Part shown: positions 56,852 through 64,000 of the stretch, piece by piece
How positions within the stretch are numbered: position 1 is the stretch's first letter
How the letters are laid out: each line of letters starts with the position of its first letter
From: Diphasiastrum complanatum
Lineage: Eukaryota > Streptophyta > Lycopodiopsida > Lycopodiales > Lycopodiaceae
Length of the DNA: 64,000 nucleotides
Assembly (NCBI GenBank): GCA_029204225.1
Contig: CM055096.1
Location: forward strand, 59,225,600-59,289,599
Reading direction: 5' to 3'
Notes under the pieces: model-generated
Told to the model about the DNA's origin: nothing
Database searches by the model: none
Seen by the model: the letters and a program-made list of their open reading frames with translations, nothing else
Program-made: the position numbers and the translations under genes

Positions 56852-58569
56852 ACAAGAAGAAGAGAGATCAAGGAGACAAGCAAGGTAATCTTACTCTTGA
56901 TGAGGATGGTTTGGATGTGCAAGATGCAAATGATGATGCTTTTGTGATGTCTTCATGTATGCTTGCTAATGATGGAGATCTAGATCCTTGGTGGATTGAT
57001 AGTGGAGCAAGTTCACACATAACCTTTCACAAAGAGTACTTCACTTCTTTGTTGGCATATGGAGATGACAAGAGGGTGATCTACACGACCAATGATGGTG
57101 ATTGTGCAATCAAAGGGATTGGCACAATTCCTATTTCTCTCTCTACAAATAGGAATGTTCATTTGGAAGATGTCTTGTTTATTCCATCTATTACCAAGAA
57201 TTTGCTTAGTGTGAGTCAAATGCTAAGTAAGGGCCTCAAGGTGGAGTTTGATGGAGATGCTTGTTTGATCAAAAGGAAGGATGTCTTGATTGGAAAAGGT
57301 AAAAGGCAAGGGAAGTTGTTCAAACTTGATGCTTGTGTTATTGCTAACCAAGTTGGATGTGTTGCAAGGGAGCAAATTTCTATTCAAGAGGTTTGGCACA
57401 AAAGGATGGGACACCTCAACTTCAAGTCATTGGAGGTAATGGCAAGGAAGAAGGTTGTGATTGGTCTTCCAAGTTCCTTAAGTAATGACAAGCATGTTTG
57501 TGAGTCTTGTGCTTTGTCTAAGTCACATAGACTACCTTATACTAGATCTATTTCTAGATCTACAAAGCCTTTTCAACTTGTACATTTGGATATTCATGGA
57601 TTTACTACAATTAACAATAGTGGAGCTAAGATGTATGTAACATTCATTGATGATTTTAGTAGATTTTGTTGGATCTATCTACTAAAGAGCAAGGATGAAG
57701 TGTATGATGTCTTTATCAAGTTCATGAATGCAAGGGAGAACCAATTTTCCACAAAGATCAAGTGCTTGAGAGGTGACAATGGTGGTGAGTACATATCTAA
57801 CAAGTTCAAGGCCTTTTGTGATGAGCATGGGATCAAGAGGGAGTATACAACATCAAGGACCCCACAACAAAATGGAGTGGCTGAAAGGAAGAATAGGACT
57901 TTATGTGAAAGTGCTAAAGCTATGAGGTTAAGTGCTAATCTTGACAAACCATTTTGGGATCAAGCTTTGTTGTGTGCCAATTTCTTATGCAATAGGTGGC
58001 CGAGTGCTATTTTGGATGGAAGGACACCTTTTGAGATGCTATTCAAGAGGAGGCTGAGTGTCAACTTTCTAAGAACCTTTGGATGCACATGATATGTCAA
58101 CATTACTCTTGATGATAGGACCAAGGAGGATCCATCTTCAAGAAGAGGTATTTTTGTTGGATATAGTGAGGTGAGTAAAGCCTACAAGGTTTACATTCCT
58201 TCTACTAACAAAGTGATTGTTGGTAGAGATGTCATTTTTGATGAGGGAAACAATCCAAAGGTGTCTTCAAGCATGATTGATGGTAAACTAGATGGATCTA
58301 ACATTCTTGATGTTGATGAGAAGGATCCTACTTTGGATGGTGGTGATGATGGACCTTCATCAAGTCAAAAGCCAAGGAGAACATCAAGAGAAAGACAAGT
58401 ACCTTCAAGGCTCACATATGATCAAAAGGGTAAGCAAGTAGTTTCTGAAAGTTATGTTGCTTTCCTAACCTCTTTGGATGAGCCTACAAGTGTAGATCAA
58501 GCAAGGAAAGAGGAGGAGTGGATCCAAGCAATGGATCTCGAGTATCAAGCTCTTATGAAGAGTGGAACA
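56852..58569 (+). pseudogene. Copia C protease-integrase
   Basis: It resumes the gag frame after the nested element. Protease WWIDSGASSHITFH, HHCC region VWHKRMGHLNFKSLEVMARK, integrase core FIDDFSRFCWIYLLKSKDEV, RGDNGGEYISNKF, TPQQNGVAERKNRTLCESAK. A TGA at 58090-58092 cuts the frame after FLRTFGCT; the same frame goes on (GIFVGYSEVSKAYKVYIPS, then EEEWIQAMDLEYQALMKSGT). Sequence after SGT departs from copia. Confidence 0.92.
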
Positions 58570-59345
58570 TCTTTTGGAGGATCTTCTTGTGTACATGGAG
58601 CTATGCAAGTGGATGGATGTTATCTTGCTGTAAAAGCAAGTAATGGATCTAGAAAACAAATTTTGTTCAATGACTTTGATGGTCAAGCTGAAGATCAAGA
58701 AATTGATCTCAAAGCGCTTCAACTAGTCAAAAGGGAAGTTGGCAATTTGGAGCTAGTCAAGAGCATCAAAGGAGAGGTAATTGGCAAAGGTGTTATGGAT
58801 ATGTTTTTGCAGCATATTGAAGACTCAATTAAGGTCAAAGGAGCAGCAAAGAAGTGTTGTTTAAGTTTACTTTACTTGTTCTATCTCATGTTTGCGCAAT
58901 TTCATGTGGATGTGTGCAAATTGTCAAGATATGGTAAAACTAGCTACGTTGGTGAGCATTGTTTTGATGTTGGATTTGTACTAGCATTCTTGACTGATTT
59001 TGCTGATGGAAATGAAGCTATTGAAGGTTCATTATGTCACTCATCCATGGCTAAGTTCTCAAGTGTTGAGCTACTTGGTGCCAATACTTGGAGATTGTCA
59101 ATTTTTGGTGAATTCATGGTCATTTTCTTGTGTCAAGTAGATCTTGAAGATGGACTAGTGCAAACTACTTGGTTTATGGAGTCATGTGCTGCTGGATTGG
59201 CGTCATTAATGTACTCCCCTACTCATGGATTTCCAAGGTTTGATGGTTTCTTGTGGCAAGATGAAGATGGAGGCTCATTCATGGAGTATCATGGTGGATA
59301 CAAGGCAACAAAGGACAAAGGAGGAGGAGACATGCAAGCAAAAGT
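58570..59345 (+). CDS. Unrecognised ORF segment replacing the RT of copia C
   Basis: About 258 codons stay open and in frame with the integrase tail. They show no copia RT or RNase H motif where GTWELV... would be expected. Visible features are AVKASNGSRKQILFNDFDGQ, a hydrophobic segment CCLSLLYLFYLMFAQFHVDV, FGEFMVIFLCQVDLEDG, and GFPRFDGFLWQDEDGGSFME. I do not recognise the family. Chance openness over this length in AT-rich DNA is unlikely, so it probably derives from coding sequence, for example a captured host transcript or an accessory gene of a non-autonomous subfamily. It is followed by a polypurine-like tract at about 59310-59330. Confidence 0.5.
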
Positions 59346-59389
59346 TTATCACTCACATTTATTGTTTGTTTGCTGTATTTTTCCAGAGC

Positions 59390-60690
59390 ATGTCGATTAC
59401 ACTGAGACTTTCAGTCCAGTAGTCAAGCATTATTTTATTCGACTTTTATTATCGTTTGTTGTTGCAGCAGATTTGGAAATACATCATGTACAGACATCAT
59501 TCTCAATGGAGTTATTGAAGAGGACATTTACATGGTGCAACCCGAAGGTTATATTATTGAGGGTAAACACCATCATGTGTGTAAACTCCATAAGGCACTT
59601 TATGGCTTGAAGCAATCTGTTCGAGCATGGTTTCAAAGGACCAATATTCTCCTTATTGATCATGACTACATGCCAAGCTCTTCAGGTTCTAATGTTTACT
59701 TCAAAGCAGTGCAGCAGTCTTTTATCATTATCACTCTATACGTGGATGATACATTTCTTCTCAGCAACAGTACCGATTTGATAAAAGAAGACAAGACAAT
59801 GTTATCTTCTAAATTGGATCTGGACGAAGCTCATTTCTGCCTTGGTATTCAAATCACAAAGACAAAAATCAAAAGTTAATCTACATTACACAACAGAGGT
59901 ACATCTACAATATGTTAGTCAAATATAATCTGATTAATTGCAAGTCAGCTCTCTCACCAATGATCCTAGGTCTCAAATTGTCAAAGGACCAGTGTCCTCA
60001 AACAATTCATGAGAAGCAGAGATGCATGAGTATCCTTACCATTCTATTATAGGGTCTCTTATGTATGCCATGATCTGTACCAGGCCGGACATAGCTTTTG
60101 CAGTCAGCTCGCTCAATCAGTTTATGACTAACCCCTGTGTAACACATTGGAAGGCTCTTAAGAACCAGAGTCATGAGATATCTTCAAGCAACTATGGACT
60201 TTTGCATTTATTATGGAGCAGTTGACAACGACAGACTCAATTTACTCAGTGGTTACACAGATGCAAGTGGGCAGGAGATGTAGACACTCGTAAATCTACT
60301 TCCGAATTTACATTCTTTTTCAACAATGGTTCAATTTTCTGGAACGGTCACAAGCAATCTTTGATAGCTCTATCCTCCACTGAATCAAAGTATATCGTAG
60401 CCTCACAAGCTACAAAGAATGTAGTTTGGTTAAGGAACTTACTTTCAGATATCGGTCTGAATCAATCTGCTCTGACATTATTATTTTGTGATAATCAAAG
60501 TGCCATTGCCTTATCAGCCAACCCTAGATTTCATTCTAGGAGTAAGTGACATTAAAATGAAGTATCACTTTGTCAGAAGCAAAGTTCTCAACGAAGAGGT
60601 TAGATTGCAGGATTGTCAAACGCAAGATATGACAACAAATATTTTTACCAAAAGTATAAGCAACTGCAACTCCCCCCTATGTTCCTAACA
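59390..60690 (+). pseudogene. Copia B RT and RNase H (3' part)
   Basis: It enters at HVDYTETFSPVVK, then MVQPEGYIIEGKHHHVCKLH, KALYGLKQSVRAWFQ, the catalytic YVDDTFLLSN, SIIGSLMYAMICTRPDIAFA, and RNase H SGYTDASGQ and LIALSSTESKYIVASQATKN. The end LQDCQTQDMTTNIFTKSIS matches the pol end of the element at 1-2553, which ties it to family B. Several frameshifts are present and no 3' LTR is seen. Confidence 0.88.
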
Positions 60691-61211
60691 TGTTTTTTAC
60701 AGGAGGATTTGGAACAAGATTTCTAATTCTCAGCATCTTATTATTGGAATCATGTTCTTATATTCCTAACAGTCCATACAACTTGGACATCTTGATTTAT
60801 AATCAATTATCTATGAACTTGAACAAAATAAGCTGATTCAAAACATTGTGGATTGATGCATGCTGATTACAACATTAGTTGAGCGAAATCCAACAATGAA
60901 ATAAGTAACTAAATCAACCATTGCAGATCACTCAACACCATTTGAAAGCTTCCCCAAGAAATCATGAAATTGCATCAAGATTCTTACAAATTCGCAGCAT
61001 CTTTACAAAAAACCCATGTAGAAGTGCACTCTACCATAATTTCGAGAAGTATGCTACTTATCTGGAATTTGTGAATCCAACTCCATAATTCCCTTGAGAA
61101 AAAATAGCACTCCAACCGGGATGTAAATCCAAGTGCTTCAGCTTCCAAATCGATGTAGAGCTTGCCTCCACTCCTATCCAAGACCACATCTTAGGCTGGC
61201 TCTGATATTAA
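60691..61211. other. Unassigned stretch
   Basis: No gene is seen. Just below the LTR at 61212 the minus strand reads TTAATATCAGAGCC, a decayed gypsy primer site. Confidence 0.4.
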
Positions 61212-61688
61212 TGTAAAGACCCTAAAGGAATAACCCCTAAGATGAGGATAGAAGAACACAATAGGAGAGGCAATGGAGCCAAACCGCCCAACCAATCCTA
61301 GATCAAAACTAGATCTAGCCCCCAAGCCATGCCATGTGAAACAAGAGGAGAAGAGAGAACCTAGTAACCTAAACCCAATATGTCGATGGGAGAATCCCTA
61401 CCTCATTATATAGAGAGTAGAGTCATGTGCATGAAACCATGCAACCCCTATGTAGGTCAACTATAAATGATCACATCTCTTCATGCAGTCCTCCTGCTTA
61501 TATCCGTCACACAGACATGCAATACTCCATATGTCTCAATTAGAGTGTCTGGGTCCTCTCAAAGTTATTAGCCATAAACTGGCCTTGACATGGATTAAAT
61601 CAGGGCATGACCAACAATCTTGAATACCAGAGGGCTGGTCTACCATATTAGGACTATTTTAGGTCCTTAACCGAATATGGCCATAACA
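61212..61688 (-). repeat. Gypsy LTR
   Basis: On the minus strand it runs TGTTATGGCC to CTTTACA, 477 bp. It has pol sequence on one side and a primer-site-like sequence on the other. Confidence 0.65.
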
Positions 61689-61950
61689 AGTTCACCTTCT
61701 AGAATTAGGGAATCCTTCTGACTAAGTTGCTCTTTTAAACAACTTACATGGAAAATAGGACCCCAACTCCAATCGAAAGATCTAGCAGATAAGCAACCCG
61801 CTTGATTTTTTTACAATCTTGTAAGGGCCGGTATACCTTGGAACTAGCTTATGACATTTTCCAATTCTTAGTACCTTAGAATCCTTAGGAATCTAGAGAT
61901 ACACCCAGATTTCAACCTCAATTTCTCAAGGTGAGCCTATGGTTAGCATA
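61689..61950 (-). pseudogene. Gypsy pol C-terminal fragment
   Basis: This is nucleotide-level similar to 30340-30610 of the intron 5 gypsy (the LVPRYTGPYKIVK-like block before the chromodomain). The chromodomain itself is missing and the sequence runs directly into the LTR at 61688. Confidence 0.78.
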
Positions 61951-61954
61951 CTAA

Positions 61955-62600
61955 CTAAGCTACTCTGAGTGGATTGCTGATTTTGGGTCTTCTGTGATTG
62001 TTTCTTATTGTCGTCGAATTGTCGACAACTTTCTTCTTCTGTTGCTTCGTCATGTTCTTCTTCGATAATAATGCTTGTGAGTCATTGATGGAGGATGAGG
62101 ATGCTCCATTCCTTTCTGTCTCCTCCTGTAGAAGCATAATTATGACTATCCACAATGTTACATCTGAGTGTGCGGTAATCATCATCACCCAGTTTTTGTA
62201 TGAGGATGGCAAACTTGACAAGAAGGTCATATAGCATCAGAGTCTTTGATCACTGAACCTATTGCTACCATATGCTCCAACAGAGTCTTAGATTGGTTAA
62301 TGTTATTTTGAACAAAATCATCTTTTGACATTCTGAGAGAGAAGAACTTTCTCCTGAGATGTAGTTTCGAAGTGACATCTCTGACTTCGTATAGAGTATT
62401 TAATAAATCCCAAACTTCTTTCGAGGATTGGGCTTGTTTGATGTGGCCAATCTGTGTGTCGGTTACAACGACTATTTTCCAAAGTTCTTTGTCCATGAAT
62501 ACTATTCTCATCTTGAATTTCCACGAGTGGGAATTTGAACCATCGAGTTTGTCTACCATTAGAGCAGACTATGGGTGTGAATCCATTTGGAATTTCAGGA
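61955..62600 (-). pseudogene. Copia gag fragment
   Basis: It reads MVDKLDGSNSHSWKFKMRIV, DTQIGHIKQAQSSKEVWDLL, LHLRRKFFSLRMSKDDFVQN, then after a shift MTFLSSLPSSYKNWVMMITA and a Lys-rich end. It is related to family B gag but diverged, with a deletion after ELWKIVVV. Confidence 0.85.
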
Positions 62601-62743
62601 TGAGTGTATGCAGATAGTAGATTGTATGACTGAAAACAATCATATTTTACACTATATCAAAATTATTATTCTGATAATGTATGTTCTAATGATAATATGT
62701 AAACCCTTCAATATTAAGCTAAATCTCTGATACCATGTTGGGA
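62601..62743 (-). promoter_or_regulatory. Copia leader and primer-binding site
   Basis: The minus strand reads CCCAACA then TGGTATCAGAGAT (about 62737-62725): LTR end plus tRNA-iMet primer site for the gag at 61955-62600. Confidence 0.7.
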
Positions 62744-64000
62744 TTGTGTCGTATCAATGAGAAACGAGCAGAATCCTCAATGCATGCAAGTACATATATC
62801 GTATTCAGATCAGATTCGAATGAATCAAATTTTGTCCTACTTGATCACAACTTCGAAGTCATTGGATCGAAAGGCTCGATTCCATAGCCATGCGTTCACA
62901 AAGTTATAGATCTAGATTTTACTGTTACCTTTCTATTTGAGCATAGAACAGTACTGCATGGGGATGATGAAAGATCATATGCGTTGCCATCCATTGCTGC
63001 CTGGAATCCAGTTTTGGTATTCCCAATAAAAGATGCAGCTGAGTGATTGGAGTTGAAAAGTATTTTTGAAACCCCTGTTTGGCAGTCGTATCAATGAGTA
63101 TTATCATCTGATGCTTTGGAACGGTGGCTGTTTGAAGGATCAATCATGAGTTTGAGCTTGATTAGTGAAGACATGTTGATGAAGCTGGTGTAGCATTTCT
63201 CCTTGACATCGAGGATGGGTCTGGTGGCTGTAGCGAGCCCGAGGATGGAAGAGATGCAGTATGGTGGTTGTGGGATAGGGATTGTGCCCTATTGTTATTA
63301 TGATTATTTTTTTTAGGGCTTGCATTGATTTGATTAAGGTTTATGCTTTTGCCTTTGCATGGGTTTTTTGGAAAAGAAAGTTTTTTTTTGGTAAAGCATG
63401 GATGTATGGTGGTTTACTGGTTATGCATACGGTAAGCTAGGTTTATTTTTTTGCATGTGAGGGAAACCATTTGTACGTGAAGGGATTTTTTGTCATTTGG
63501 CTACTCTTCCGATATTTGCATGAAAAACGGCTTGACCTAAAATAAGTAACCAAGGGTGAAACCTACAGAGGAGAACAGAATTATAGATTCTTCAGTGCAT
63601 AACTAAGAAAATTGGGTGAAGAGATATTTTGCTATCCTAGCAGGTAGTCTATGAGTTTGGTTCATAGATTTAGGATTAATGGCAAGTTATTGGTTCTTCA
63701 TGGGGTTTTTTTTTCTAACCAGTTTCGATTTGAAGGAAATTTAATTTTTTTGGTACTATGATTGGTGGTAATAAACTTTGGAAGCTAAGTTCTTTCCAGA
63801 TTAGAAGTTAAATTAATCAGAAAAGTTCTTAATGTAATATTGAACCGTGTTAATTTGTTTGTTTAGATCACAAGATTAGGTGTGGATTGTGGTATCCATC
63901 TGATAGGCATGCCAGTCATCCAAATAAAGCAATTCTCTAGTTTTGGGAACAAGATATAATTTTCCTATATGGATTATAGGACAGCTAGATGATCAATGGA
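62744..64000. other. Probable copia LTR followed by unassigned sequence
   Basis: The part next to the primer site is presumably the 5' LTR of the minus-strand copia, but no second LTR or TG start was found to fix its extent. Open frames at 62925-63325 have no clear signature. Nothing else recognised. Confidence 0.4.

Larger units (their letters stand above)
48695..59345 (+). mobile_element. Copia element C, inserted into B and itself interrupted by D
   Basis: 5' LTR 48695-49344 with perfect 11-bp inverted ends (TGTGAAAGATT...AATCTTTCACA), primer site TGGTATCAGAGC at 49345, gag from 49945, interruption 50703-56851, then protease and integrase (56852-58300). RT and RNase H are absent, replaced by unfamiliar open sequence (58570-about 59340) ending in a polypurine-like aaaggaggaggaga. 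No 3' LTR is found; a deletion probably removed it together with part of element B. Confidence 0.8.

Overview
The window is nuclear DNA from a land plant with a large, repeat-rich genome. Split genes with canonical GT-AG introns, copia and gypsy LTR retrotransposons primed by initiator tRNA-Met, foldback elements and dinucleotide microsatellites all point that way. There is no bacterial operon, RNA gene or CRISPR. An apparent early-branching LINE and introns above 10 kb lean towards a fern, lycophyte or gymnosperm, but the sequence alone does not settle it.

The main result is one host gene on the minus strand covering about 39 kb (42933 down to 3965). Twelve exons can be pieced together from short coding islands. 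They share reading phase across every junction and encode a cation diffusion facilitator of the plant MTPC1 (MTP6) group: an arginine-rich N-terminus, His-rich loops, HxxxD metal-site motifs in TM2 and TM5, and the cytoplasmic C-terminal domain with a second C-terminal segment. Introns range from 146 bp to 12.4 kb; introns 1, 5, 7, 8, 9 and 10 are swollen by transposable elements.

Region by region: 1-2553 is an internally deleted copia element. 2554-3964 is the 3' flank of the gene. 3965-42933 is the MTPC1-like gene. Intron 10 holds a gypsy RT fragment and a 200-bp tandem duplication. Intron 9 holds a broken copia. Intron 8 holds a deleted gypsy and a long-TIR element. Intron 7 holds a LINE with an N-terminal zinc finger, an RT and a C-terminal restriction-like endonuclease region, plus palindrome-rich elements. 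Intron 5 holds a nearly full-length chromodomain gypsy with two gag fragments of opposite orientation beside it. Intron 1 holds tandem duplications split by a TIR element. 42934-43400 is the presumed promoter, with a long TC/CA microsatellite. 43400-45227 is a patchwork of LINE, gypsy and foldback pieces.

45228-60690 is a three-level nest. A copia element (B) is split by a second copia (C), which is itself split by a nearly intact third copia (D) with a perfect 5-bp target duplication. Element C is odd: its RT/RNase H is replaced by about 260 codons of open, non-retroelement sequence. 60691-64000 holds gypsy and copia remnants and unassigned sequence. Apart from the transporter, every coding region recognised is transposon-derived and most are broken.
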